From Alphaproteobacteria bacterium (lineage in GTDB: Bacteria; Pseudomonadota; Alphaproteobacteria; Rhizobiales; Beijerinckiaceae), in assembly GCA_021325385.1 (NCBI GenBank), contig JAJPHH010000139.1, positions 1-64,000 on the forward strand: a stretch of 64,000 bases of DNA. Reading direction: 5' to 3'. Positions 30,475-39,806 of this stretch are shown piece after piece. The notes under the pieces are model-generated. The model worked only from the letters and a program-made list of their open reading frames with translations. It made no database searches and was not told the DNA's origin. A program made the position numbers and the translations under genes. Each line of letters opens with the position of its first letter. Position 1 is the stretch's first letter.

Positions 30475-30912
30475 TCAGTGATGGAAATGACCGCCGCCAT
30501 GGATGGCGCCATGGCCGAAGCCGCCAAAATGATGGCCCCAATGGCCGCCGCGCCATCCGCCGCCCCAGCCGCCATAGACCGGACCATAGACGGAGCCGCC
30601 GTAATAATAGCCGCAATCGCCGTAATAGCAGTCATCGTAATCAGCGAAACTGTTGGCCATAGCCATGCCGATAATGCCGAGGGCCGCGCCGGCGACGAGC
30701 GCGCCCGCGCCGCCATAATGACGGTAATGATGATGACGATAGTAATGATGGCGATAGGCGACGGTCTCGACAGGCGACGCAACTTTATCGCTGGCCGCGA
30801 CCGCGAGAGGGCCCGCCGTCGCGATCGGCCCGGCCGTCGCCGGCGCCACGCTCGCGAGAGAGGCCGCGAGGCTCGCGGCGAGCGCAGTCGTACGAAGAGA
30901 TATGATTGTCAT
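30475..30912 (-). CDS. Secreted His/Tyr/Gly-rich low-complexity protein
   Basis: Signal peptide followed by YRHHYYRHHHYRHYGG...CYYGDCGYYYGGSVYGPVYGGWGGGWRGGHWGHHFGGFGHG. Confidence 0.65.
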   Translation of the reverse strand: MTIISLRTTALAASLAASLASVAPATAGPIATAGPLAVAASDKVASPVETVAYRHHYYRHHHYRHYGGAGALVAGAALGIIGMAMANSFADYDDCYYGDCGYYYGGSVYGPVYGGWGGGWRGGHWGHHFGGFGHGAIHGGGHFHH

Positions 30913-31072
30913 GACATCCTCCTCATTCGGGACGTCAGTCGGGACGACCCTCGAAGGTTCTCGCCCCTGCGCATGAACTATGAACGTCCGAGGCCCCGGC
31001 AATGGTCCGCTCGATCAAATTCGGCGCGCCTATCGTAAAATTGGCGCGATCAGATCCGCGGATTGCAGATCG

Positions 31073-31498
31073 TTAATCCGCGCTTCGCTCCGGGGCGTTT
31101 TGCTGGGGCCGCGCCTCGATCACCACGAAAGCCTGGGCCAGCGGATGCTCGTCGGTGATGGTGAGATGGATGAAGGCGAGGCAGCCGGCCGGCGTGATCG
31201 CCTGAAGCCGCTCGGCGGCGCCGCCGGTCAAGCGCATGGTCGGCTGGCCGCTCGGCAAATTGACGACGCCCATATCGCGCCAGAACACGCCGCGCCTGAG
31301 CCCGGTGCCCAGCGCCTTGGCGCAGGCCTCCTTGGCGGCAAAACGCTTGGCGTAAGAGGCGGCGCGGTCCTTTCGGCCCTCCGATTTGCGGCGCTCGATC
31401 TCGGTGAAGCAGCGCGCGATGAAGCGCTCGCCATAGCGCTCCAGCGTCTCCTCGACGCGACGAATATCGCAAAGGTCGCTGCCGACGCCGATGATCAT
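31073..31498 (-). CDS. acpS: Holo-[acyl-carrier-protein] synthase
   Basis: [35 protein letters not shown]...[18 protein letters not shown]. Confidence 0.95.
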   Translation of the reverse strand: MIIGVGSDLCDIRRVEETLERYGERFIARCFTEIERRKSEGRKDRAASYAKRFAAKEACAKALGTGLRRGVFWRDMGVVNLPSGQPTMRLTGGAAERLQAITPAGCLAFIHLTITDEHPLAQAFVVIEARPQQNAPERSAD

Positions 31499-31597
31499 GG
31501 CGCGGCGCCATGCCGTCGGAAATCGGAACGCGGCGCCAGACGCCCCTCCGCCCCCCGATCGGCGAGAGGTACGCAGAGAAGCGGACGCCCGAGCGGC

Positions 31598-32350
31598 TCA
31601 GGCATGCTTTCGCCCCTCGTCCATCGCGGCCCGCATCTTGCGCACGCTCTCGGCGAGGCCGATAAAGATCGCCTCGCCGATCAGGAAGTGGCCGATATTC
31701 AGCTCGACGATTTCCGGCAGCGCGGCGATCATGCGGGCGCTGTCGAAATCGAGCCCATGGCCCGCGTGGCATTCGAGCTTCAGGCCTGCGCTCGCCGCGG
31801 CGGCTTTTCTCAGCCGCTCGAATTCATGCGCCGCTTTCTCGCTGTCGCGATGGGCGAGCGCGTCGCACCACGCGCCGGTATGGAGTTCGACGACCGGCGC
31901 GCCCAGCGCGGCCGAGGCCTCCAACGCTTCGATCGACGGCTCGACGAACATCGAGACGCGAATGTCGGCGCGGCGACCAAGCTCGTCAACGAAGGGCTTC
32001 AAATGCTCGAAGCCGCCGATCACGTCGAGCCCGCCTTCGGTCGTGCGCTCGGTGCGCCTTTCCGGCACCAAGCAGCAGGCGTGCGGCTTGATCCTGAGGG
32101 CGATGTCGAGCATTTGCTCCGTCGCCGCCATTTCGAAATTGAGCGGCTTGGCGATCGCGGCTTTGAGCCGCGTCATGTCGTCGTCGCGGATGTGGCGGCG
32201 ATCTTCGCGCAGATGCGCGGTGATCCCGTCCGCGCCGGCTTCGATGGCGAGCAGCGCGGCGCGCACCGGATCGGGAACGGCGCCGCCGCGGGCGTTGCGA
32301 ACCGTCGCCACGTGATCGACATTGACGCCGAGGCGGAGCGCAGCTTGCAT
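31598..32350 (-). CDS. pdxJ: Pyridoxine 5'-phosphate synthase
   Basis: [50 protein letters not shown]. Confidence 0.95.
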   Translation of the reverse strand: MQAALRLGVNVDHVATVRNARGGAVPDPVRAALLAIEAGADGITAHLREDRRHIRDDDMTRLKAAIAKPLNFEMAATEQMLDIALRIKPHACCLVPERRTERTTEGGLDVIGGFEHLKPFVDELGRRADIRVSMFVEPSIEALEASAALGAPVVELHTGAWCDALAHRDSEKAAHEFERLRKAAAASAGLKLECHAGHGLDFDSARMIAALPEIVELNIGHFLIGEAIFIGLAESVRKMRAAMDEGRKHA

Positions 32351-32389
32351 GGCGAACCTCTCCTGAGACGCAACGAACGCTTGGCGCGA

Positions 32390-32998
32390 CTAGGCGGCGC
32401 CGACGCCTAGTCGGCTGCCGGGCTTGACCGGCGGAATTCTCGCGAGTTCCGGCGGCAGCGCGTCGGCGGGATAGGCCGGAATGTCGAGCGTTGCGAGCGC
32501 GACGCGCGGAACGCCGATTTCGGCCTTGCCGCCCGACCGATCGATCAGGCAGGCCGCGCCGACCAGCATTCCCGGATGGGCTTTGATCGCCTCCAGGCAT
32601 TCGCGGGAGGAAAGGCCGGTGGTGATGATGTCCTCGACCATCAGCACCCGCGCTCCCGGCTCGATCGTAAAGCCGCGCCGCAATTGGAACACTCCGTCGA
32701 CGCGCTCGACGAAAATCGCCTTGGCGCCCAGCCAGCGCGCCGTCTCATAGCCGGGCACGATGCCGCCCAAAGCCGGCGAGACGACGACGTCGATCTTGCC
32801 GAAAGCGGCTTGCGCCTTCTGCGCCAAGGCCCGGCACAGGCGCTCGGTGCGCGCCGGATCCTGAAAGACGAACATCTTTTGCAAGAAAATCGGCGATCTG
32901 AGGCCGGACGATAAGATGAAATGGCCTTCGAGCAGAGCGCCGGCGGCGCGGAACTCGTCGAGGACTTGGGCTTCGGTCAGAGCGTCGGATTCGGCCAT
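32390..32998 (-). CDS. pyrE: Orotate phosphoribosyltransferase
   Basis: [26 protein letters not shown] loop [21 protein letters not shown]. Confidence 0.93.
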   Translation of the reverse strand: MAESDALTEAQVLDEFRAAGALLEGHFILSSGLRSPIFLQKMFVFQDPARTERLCRALAQKAQAAFGKIDVVVSPALGGIVPGYETARWLGAKAIFVERVDGVFQLRRGFTIEPGARVLMVEDIITTGLSSRECLEAIKAHPGMLVGAACLIDRSGGKAEIGVPRVALATLDIPAYPADALPPELARIPPVKPGSRLGVGAA

Positions 32999-33102
32999 CG
33001 GCTTCAAATAGCAGACCATGCGACGCGCCCAAAGCGCGGCGGCGAGTCTTGCGCCGGCGCCGCCGCTTCGCGCAGGATCGGCGCGTCGTAGGAGGCCTTG
33101 CG

Positions 33103-33498
33103 ATGCGAGATTTCGAAACTCTGCCTTTGCCGGACGAGCCTTCCGTCGTCGCGCCTGACGGCACGCTGGCGCGCGTTCTCTTGAGGCTCGCCGGCGGCAG
33201 TTTGGCCCATTTCACCCTTCCGGCCGGCGCGACGTCGCACGCGGTCAAGCACCGGACGGTCGAGGAAATCTGGTATTTCTTGAGCGGACGCGGCGAAATC
33301 TGGCGCGCCAACGATCGCGGCGAAGCGGTGGTCGCCGCCCTGCCCGGCGTCTCGATCACGATTCCGCTTGGAGCCGCCTTTCAATTCCGCGCGCTTGGCG
33401 ACGAGCCGCTGGTTTTCATCGCGATCACCATGCCGCCTTGGCCGGGCGAGAACGAGGCCCTTCGCGTCGCCGGGCCGTGGGAAGCGAAGCTTCCTTAA
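33103..33498 (+). CDS. Cupin domain-containing protein
   Basis: [36 protein letters not shown]...[24 protein letters not shown]. Confidence 0.85.
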   Translation: MRDFETLPLPDEPSVVAPDGTLARVLLRLAGGSLAHFTLPAGATSHAVKHRTVEEIWYFLSGRGEIWRANDRGEAVVAALPGVSITIPLGAAFQFRALGDEPLVFIAITMPPWPGENEALRVAGPWEAKLP

Positions 33499-33506
33499 TT
33501 CCCGCG

Positions 33507-33905
33507 CTAATCGTCGTCCCGCCCCGCCTCCGCGCCGTAATGACCGCGGGTGAGGCGATCCTCCTCGTCGTGGACGCGCTCATGACCATAGGCCGACGCC
33601 TCGCGGGCTTCGTCCCGGTCACGGCCGGATTTAGGCGCGGTCTTTTTCATTTTGGCCGATAAAGCCCCGGCCTGGAACGCCTCGCCGTCGCTCCGCCGCT
33701 GTTTGACGTCTCGCTCCGCGAACTCGCGTTCGGCCATCCGCTCCTCCACCGCCTGCGCTGCTTTCTGCGCCTCAGCCGCCGGCCCGGTCGCCGCTTTCTC
33801 GATTCGGCCTATCCGCTCGCGAGCTTCTGCGGCCTTGTCTTCGATGATCCGGCCGCCCTCATCTTTCGTTCGCGGCGGGACCGGATGTTCAAACTCTTTA
33901 CTCAT
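33507..33905 (-). CDS. Hypothetical charged protein
   Basis: Coherent ORF MSKEFEHPVPPRTKDEGGRIIEDKAAEARERIGRIEKAATG; no family recognised. Confidence 0.5.
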   Translation of the reverse strand: MSKEFEHPVPPRTKDEGGRIIEDKAAEARERIGRIEKAATGPAAEAQKAAQAVEERMAEREFAERDVKQRRSDGEAFQAGALSAKMKKTAPKSGRDRDEAREASAYGHERVHDEEDRLTRGHYGAEAGRDDD

Positions 33906-34109
33906 GGCGGTCTCCCTGATGGCTCGCCGTTACGACGGCCCGCAAGAGAAATTGTTCCGATGGAATGCCGGCCGCGCCGGGGGGGAGCGCCGGCCGGGTC
34001 GGCGAAAAGCGGGTCCGAACTCATGCGCGATCCGACTGAGGCGGCTGTCGAATAGCCCTTTTCAGTCCGCTCGGCCGCGCGTATGGAGAGACGCCAACGG
34101 CCCCAGGCG

Positions 34110-34185
34110 GCCGGCTTAGCTCAGTTGGTAGAGCAACTGATTTGTAATCAGTAGGTCGCGGGTTCGATCCCTGCAGCCGGCACCA
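34110..34185 (+). tRNA. tRNA-Thr (anticodon TGT), CCA encoded
   Basis: GCCGGCT...AGCCGGC acceptor, ACTGA-TTTGTAA-TCAGT anticodon arm, GGTTCGATCC T-arm, ACCA 3' end. Confidence 0.97.
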
Positions 34186-34370
34186 TAATAAGGCCTGCAC
34201 ATCAAATAATTGTGGAGAGTAGCCGACAGCCTAGCTGGCACCGCCTCCGTCAGCGGACCCAAAGCGGACCCGATGGGCGTTTCTTCCTACTCTCGCCTGA
34301 GTCAAATATGCTGCGGGTATCTCCGCGAATCGGATAGGTTCCGCCGCCTGTTCGGCTCCGGCGCGCCTCG

Positions 34371-35354
34371 ATGTCCAAAGGTGCAAGAAACCATCACTTC
34401 GTATCGCAATGCTACTTGCGGGGCTTCACCGCGGGAGAGCAGCGCACGAGCAAGCTGTTCGTCGTGGACATGATCAAACGGACGGCGTTTGAAACGCTCG
34501 CACGGAACGTCGCCGCGGAGCGAGACTTCAACCGCATTGATTTGGAGGCGCTGGACCCGAACGCCGTCGAGAACGACCTCGCCAATTTTGAGGGAAAGCT
34601 AGCGCCGGCGCTCAAGCGCATAAGGGAAAACGTCTCCCTTGACGACGGTGAGGATAGGACGATCTTTTTGAATTTCGTCTGTTTGTTGGCGATGCGGAAT
34701 CCTCGCCTCCGAGAAAGAATGGAGACGTTCGAAAAAACCGCGATAAATCGCCTTATGGAGCTGACGCTCTCCGACCGGAAAACCTGGGAGGCTCAAGTCC
34801 AAAAGGCCCGAGCAACCGGTTATCTGGCGGGCGAAGGTGTCGACTACGAAGAGGTCAAACGGCATTTTGAAGGCGAAGGGTTCTCGATCGAAATTCCACG
34901 GACGCGCCACGTCACGATTGAGATCAGACTCTTCGACAAGATTCTACCGGTCCTCTTCGAGAGGAGGTGGACCTTGCTCAAACCTCCCCCTGGCTCGGCC
35001 GGCTTTGTAACCTCCGACCATCCATTCTGCCTGATGTGGACTGACCCGAAGATGAGAGCCGGCCCTTACGGGCCAGGATTGGGGATGCGCGGAACCGAGA
35101 TTATTTTCCCGATCGCCAAGGACCTTGCTGCTATCGGTGTATTCGAAGGTGAAGAATCGGTTCGTCTTTTGCAGAGCGAGCAATTGGTCGCGCTGATCAA
35201 CGGCACTGTCATCGCGTTTGCCGAACGTCAGGTATACGGGCAAGACGATCGCTTCTGCTATTCGGTGCACGTTGACGAACCGCCGGCGAAGGCGCGGGAC
35301 CTGCTCAGGGATTACAGATTTCGTCGATTACGATCGAAGGATAAATCCCTGTGA
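34371..35354 (+). CDS. DUF4238-like protein
   Basis: MSKGARNHHFVSQCYLRGFT...GSAGFVTSDHPFCL, recalling the DUF4238 family. Confidence 0.75.
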   Translation: MSKGARNHHFVSQCYLRGFTAGEQRTSKLFVVDMIKRTAFETLARNVAAERDFNRIDLEALDPNAVENDLANFEGKLAPALKRIRENVSLDDGEDRTIFLNFVCLLAMRNPRLRERMETFEKTAINRLMELTLSDRKTWEAQVQKARATGYLAGEGVDYEEVKRHFEGEGFSIEIPRTRHVTIEIRLFDKILPVLFERRWTLLKPPPGSAGFVTSDHPFCLMWTDPKMRAGPYGPGLGMRGTEIIFPIAKDLAAIGVFEGEESVRLLQSEQLVALINGTVIAFAERQVYGQDDRFCYSVHVDEPPAKARDLLRDYRFRRLRSKDKSL

Positions 35355-35430
35355 CGCTCATTCGCTCGGTGGCCGCCGGAAGGCTTCTTTGCCAAAAGGC
35401 TCGCCGCTCCTTGCTGGCTCTGGCGACTTT

Positions 35431-36219
35431 ATGTCAGCCAGCGATGCTCATTGGACAATTTTCGAAGTGGGCGCAAGCAGGGCGCTGAGCAAGCGGGGAG
35501 ATATGGCCGGAAGAACCTTTGTAATCGATTGCCCACGATGCAAAGCCAAGGTCGGCGTTGCCGAGCAGGGGCGAGTTGAGCAAATGGGTATCTACGATGG
35601 CGACCCCCACGGATTTCGTCTTTTGATTGGAGCATGCCCAGTGTGCTCAACGGCGGTGGCAGGGACGCAGGATCAGCTAGATTTTGCAGGATTTGACGCC
35701 GAAGAGGATCGCTGGTCCGACGTCGTGCGAGTGTATCCATCACCGCCCAAGGTGTATTCCAGTTTCCGAATTCCGGGAACGGTTTCCTCCTCACTCGCCG
35801 AGGCGGACAAGGCTATGCAAGCCGGTGCTCATATGGCGGCCTGCGTGATGTTCGGCCGCGCTCTTGAGGCAGTTTGCCGAGACATGCTTCGAGACGATGC
35901 CCCGGATTCACCCGAAAAACGGAAGAAGCATTTAATGCTAAGCAAAGGAATAAAGGAGCTTCGCGAGAAGAAAATTATTGACGATCGACTATATGATTGG
36001 AGCCAACATCTGCAGGCATTTCGAAATTTGGCTGCTCATCCCGACGAGGACTTCACGGCATCACGTCAGGATGTTGAGGACCTTCAAGCCTTCGTGCAAG
36101 CCATTGTTGAATACGTGTACGATCTTGCCGACCGGTATGCGGAGTTTAAGGCGAGAGTTGCCAGGCAGGAAAAGCGGAAACGCCCGCCCGAGGCCCAGGA
36201 GGAGATGGACGAGCCTTGA
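35431..36219 (+). CDS. DUF4145-like protein with N-terminal CPRC/CPVC zinc-ribbon-like segment
   Basis: FVIDCPRCKAKVGV...LIGACPVCSTAV; LAEADKAMQAGAHMAACVMFGRALEAVCRDML; alternative start at 35503. Confidence 0.7.
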   Translation: MSASDAHWTIFEVGASRALSKRGDMAGRTFVIDCPRCKAKVGVAEQGRVEQMGIYDGDPHGFRLLIGACPVCSTAVAGTQDQLDFAGFDAEEDRWSDVVRVYPSPPKVYSSFRIPGTVSSSLAEADKAMQAGAHMAACVMFGRALEAVCRDMLRDDAPDSPEKRKKHLMLSKGIKELREKKIIDDRLYDWSQHLQAFRNLAAHPDEDFTASRQDVEDLQAFVQAIVEYVYDLADRYAEFKARVARQEKRKRPPEAQEEMDEP

Positions 36220-36229
36220 TCACCGTCGC

Positions 36230-36420
36230 CGCCAGCGCGGCGTGATAGCGGCCGATCGTAAGTGTCCTTCAAGCCGGGCAGGCCTTCAGCCCTCAATACT
36301 CTGTCAAGCTGATCTTCGGCACCCTTAAGCTCTACGACCGTCGAGCGAGGCTTCGCCGCCTCATCATCAGTTCGATGGCGTTTTGCCAAGCCGCGGCCTC
36401 GGGCCGCTCCTGAACACGCG
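36230..36420 (-). pseudogene. Possible frame-disrupted remnant of a coding sequence
   Basis: Minus-strand peptides RVQERPEAAAWQNAIELMM and TVVELKGAEDQLDRVLRAEGLPGLKDTYDR lie in different frames next to each other. Confidence 0.3.
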
Positions 36421-36605
36421 CCGTCGGCGTCCGCTGATTCGCTAGGGCCTTATTCGTGCGTGACCCGGCAAGATTACGATTAACCACAGAGCGCAGGGCC
36501 AGCCATCGGCCGCGCGACGAGGACCGGTCGAGCCAAACAGCGGGAACAAACGGCTGACGAGGACGTTAGCAGACATTAAGGACGTCAGATTGCGCCGAAA
36601 ATTTG

Positions 36606-39600
36606 ATGCGCCGAGTCTATTCGATACCCTCGTCAGCGCTGCAGAGTACTGGAGACTGGCTCTCGATCCTATCGTCGTGCGCGGGGCTCGGTTTCGACAC
36701 TATTCTCCTTTCTCTCTCCAGTCAGAACATATTCGACGACCGACTCGCGCAGGGCTTGGTCTTGACCGACGCGGTCGCGCTCGCAACCGAGCGATCGCTG
36801 CAGGTTCTCGTTGAGGCGCCCGTCTCGTTCGCGCTCGCCGGAACGCCGGAAGCCGCCCGGCTTGGTCTTTCGGAACGAGCAAACCTGGCGCGTGACCCTC
36901 GCATTTCGCCTGCGCAGCGGTGTAGGCTCGCCGTACCTTTTTCCGATGACGCGATAGCGCGCCCGTGGCTCGAGGCGCTCCACAGCCGTCTGGTCGCGCT
37001 CGGAGGAATTGGCGTCGCCGGCTTCTGCTTTCAGCCAAGCCCGGAGGTCCCGCATTGGGCTTGGGGAGTTTTGTCCGGCCTCAATGCGGAAAGCGGCCGC
37101 GCAAAGCGTCCCGCCATCCCGCTTTGGGCGAACTTAACGCGCCTCGCCGACGCCTCGCATTTCGAGTCGGCTGGATTCGTCGGCGCCTTTGTTCCGGTCG
37201 CCAGCGTTTTCGACCCGGGACAATTCATGTCGCTTGGGCGCGCGGCGCGAGCGTTTCACCAAGTTATCCTTTCTCTGGATTGGCCCCCGCGGCGGAGCGA
37301 CGGCGAGGATTGGGATGAGGATTCGGCGGTAAGAAGGTCGAAGCTCCGTCTCTGGCTGTCGGCCGCGCTTGGCGATGGGATTGCGACGCCCCTGGGCTTC
37401 GAATATGGCCTTGAGCTACAGCCAAAGTGGAAGCGGCGCTTCGCCAAAAGCTGGGCTGAGCTCTCGAGCTATCGTTCGTTTGACTTGAGCGACGACGTCT
37501 TGGCGGCGAACGCCTTCATCGCCGATCAGAACAAGCAATTCGCTGAAGCCGCCGTAGCGCCGATTTGGCCCCGCTCCGCTAAAGTCGTCGCCGCTTTGCG
37601 ACGCTCCAATAATGGGGCGCATGTCCGCCTTGTCCTCGCCAATTCCGCCATCGATCATGAAGTATCCGTGCCTGCAGCGTCTGTTTCGCGGGAAATCGGA
37701 GAATTTCTGCCATTGAGGGACGCGCTCCATGTCGGGCCCGACCTCATGCCGGATGACACGATCACACTTCGGCCCGCCGAAGTTCGGATTCTCGATGGTC
37801 GCAAGCGAGCGACTATCCGGCTCTCCTCAAGCGAACCTTCTCCCGACCCCGTTTCGGCGGTCGCCGCTCCCCGCCTCGTAATCGAGGCTGTTTCGCCTTG
37901 CGTGGATAGTGGCCGTTATCCGGTCAAGCGCATTGTCGGCGAAGCCGTTCACATCGAAGCGGACGCCTATGGCGACGGACACGATCCGATCGCCGTCGCT
38001 CTCCTCTGGCGACCGGGGGATGAGACGTCGTGGCGCGAAAAACGAATGACCGCGATCGGCAACGACCGCTGGGCCGCCGAGTTTTCCCTCGATCGGGTGG
38101 GCCGCTACTTCTTTACGATCGAGGCGTGGCGCGACGAATTCGCCATTTACCAGTCCGAACTTTTGAAGAAGAGCAATGCCGGCCTGCCGATCGTCGTGGA
38201 GTTGGAAGAAGGGCGGCGCATTCTTCTCAACGCCGTCGAGGGTCCCATGGGCGAGGCCGCGGCGCGCCTCAGGAACATCATTTCCAGCTTCGACGAAGCG
38301 GACAATTCCCGGCGGCTTGCCCTTTTGCTTTCGTCCGAAACGGCCGCCGCCTTCGCCGCCGTCGATCGACGCCCTTTCAAATTGCGCCTCGAGCCGCCGA
38401 TCGCGATTGACGCCGAAAGGAAGAAGGCGGAGTTCGCCAGCTGGTACGAACTCTTTCCCCGCTCGCAAAGCGGCGATCCCAACCGCCATGGCGGTTTCGA
38501 CGATGTCGCGCGCCGGCTTCCGGCAATCCGAGACATGGGATTTGACGTCGTCTATTTCCCGCCCATCCACCCGATCGGCAAAACCAACCGCAAGGGGCGC
38601 AACAACGCTCTGATCGCGGGACCGGACGACCCCGGAAGCCCCTATGCGATCGGTTCAGACGAAGGCGGGCACAAAGCCATTCACCCGGCGCTTGGCACGC
38701 TTGGGAATTTCCGCCGCCTTGTCGCGGCGGCTGAACGATTGGGGATCGAAATTGCCTTGGATTTCGCCATCCAGGCTTCCCCCGATCACCCCTGGCTCAA
38801 ACAGCGCCCGGAATGGTTCACGTGGCGGCCGGACGGTTCGCTCCGTTATGCCGAGAATCCGCCGAAGAAATACGAAGACATCGTCAATGTCGATTTCTAC
38901 GCCGAAGGCGCGACGCCTTCATTGTGGATCGAATTGCGCGATACTTTGCTCTTCTGGATCGATCAGGGCGTCAAACTCTTCCGAGTCGACAATCCGCATA
39001 CGAAGCCCTTTCCTTTCTGGGACTGGGTCATCGACGACATAAGGCGAGGCAATCCGGACGTCATCTTCCTCTCGGAGGCCTTCACTCGGCCGAAGGTCAT
39101 GTACCGGCTAGCGAAAGGCGGCTTTTCCCAAAGCTATACCTATTTCACCTGGCGCAACACGAAAGCGGAGCTGACCGCCTACTTGACGGAGCTCGTCTCC
39201 GATCCCGTGAAGCAATTCTTTCGACCGCATTTCTTCGTCAATACGCCCGACATCAACCCGGATTTTTTGCAGAATGCGCCGCGTCCGGCCTTTCTCATTC
39301 GCGCCGCGCTCGCCGCGACCCTTTCCGGACTTTGGGGCATGTATAACGGGTTCGAGCTCTGCGAAGGCCGCCCGGACGCTCAGAAAAAAGAATATGCAGA
39401 CAGCGAAAAATACGAAATCCGCGCTTGGGACTGGAGCCGCCCCGGGAATATCATTGCCGAAATCGCCGCCCTCAACCGCATTCGACGCGAGAACCCCTGC
39501 CTCCACTCCCATCTTGGCCTCACATTCCTCAACGCATGGAACGACAACATCCTCTTCTTCGAAAAGGCGACAATCGGTCGTGAAAACGTTTGCGCCATTG

Positions 39601-39794
39601 CGGTCAACCTCGATCCCTATGCGGCGCACGAGGCGGATATTGAAATACCGTTGTGGAAATTCGGCCTACCCGACCACGGCAACCTGCAGGTCGAAGATCT
39701 GGTGCGCGGCTCGCGGTTCACTTGGACCGGCAAATATCAACGCGTCCGGCTTGACCCGCGCGAGTCGCCCTACTCGATTTGGCGGCTTAGCTGA
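36606..39794 (+). CDS. glgE: Alpha-1,4-glucan:maltose-1-phosphate maltosyltransferase with large N-terminal extension
   Basis: C-terminal GlgE core: RKKAEFASWYELFPRSQSGDPNRHGGFDDVARRLPAIRDMGFDVVYFPPIHPIGKTNRKGRNN; FRVDNPHTKPFPFWDW. Confidence 0.9.
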   Translation: MRRVYSIPSSALQSTGDWLSILSSCAGLGFDTILLSLSSQNIFDDRLAQGLVLTDAVALATERSLQVLVEAPVSFALAGTPEAARLGLSERANLARDPRISPAQRCRLAVPFSDDAIARPWLEALHSRLVALGGIGVAGFCFQPSPEVPHWAWGVLSGLNAESGRAKRPAIPLWANLTRLADASHFESAGFVGAFVPVASVFDPGQFMSLGRAARAFHQVILSLDWPPRRSDGEDWDEDSAVRRSKLRLWLSAALGDGIATPLGFEYGLELQPKWKRRFAKSWAELSSYRSFDLSDDVLAANAFIADQNKQFAEAAVAPIWPRSAKVVAALRRSNNGAHVRLVLANSAIDHEVSVPAASVSREIGEFLPLRDALHVGPDLMPDDTITLRPAEVRILDGRKRATIRLSSSEPSPDPVSAVAAPRLVIEAVSPCVDSGRYPVKRIVGEAVHIEADAYGDGHDPIAVALLWRPGDETSWREKRMTAIGNDRWAAEFSLDRVGRYFFTIEAWRDEFAIYQSELLKKSNAGLPIVVELEEGRRILLNAVEGPMGEAAARLRNIISSFDEADNSRRLALLLSSETAAAFAAVDRRPFKLRLEPPIAIDAERKKAEFASWYELFPRSQSGDPNRHGGFDDVARRLPAIRDMGFDVVYFPPIHPIGKTNRKGRNNALIAGPDDPGSPYAIGSDEGGHKAIHPALGTLGNFRRLVAAAERLGIEIALDFAIQASPDHPWLKQRPEWFTWRPDGSLRYAENPPKKYEDIVNVDFYAEGATPSLWIELRDTLLFWIDQGVKLFRVDNPHTKPFPFWDWVIDDIRRGNPDVIFLSEAFTRPKVMYRLAKGGFSQSYTYFTWRNTKAELTAYLTELVSDPVKQFFRPHFFVNTPDINPDFLQNAPRPAFLIRAALAATLSGLWGMYNGFELCEGRPDAQKKEYADSEKYEIRAWDWSRPGNIIAEIAALNRIRRENPCLHSHLGLTFLNAWNDNILFFEKATIGRENVCAIAVNLDPYAAHEADIEIPLWKFGLPDHGNLQVEDLVRGSRFTWTGKYQRVRLDPRESPYSIWRLS

Positions 39795-39806
39795 AGGCCG
39801 CGCGTC

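Noticed and set aside
34110-36600. Intact integrative element with att repeats at tRNA-Thr
   Set aside because: No integrase gene and no second copy of the tRNA 3' end (GGTTCGATCCCTGCAGCCGGC) seen before glgE; only an island remnant can be argued.
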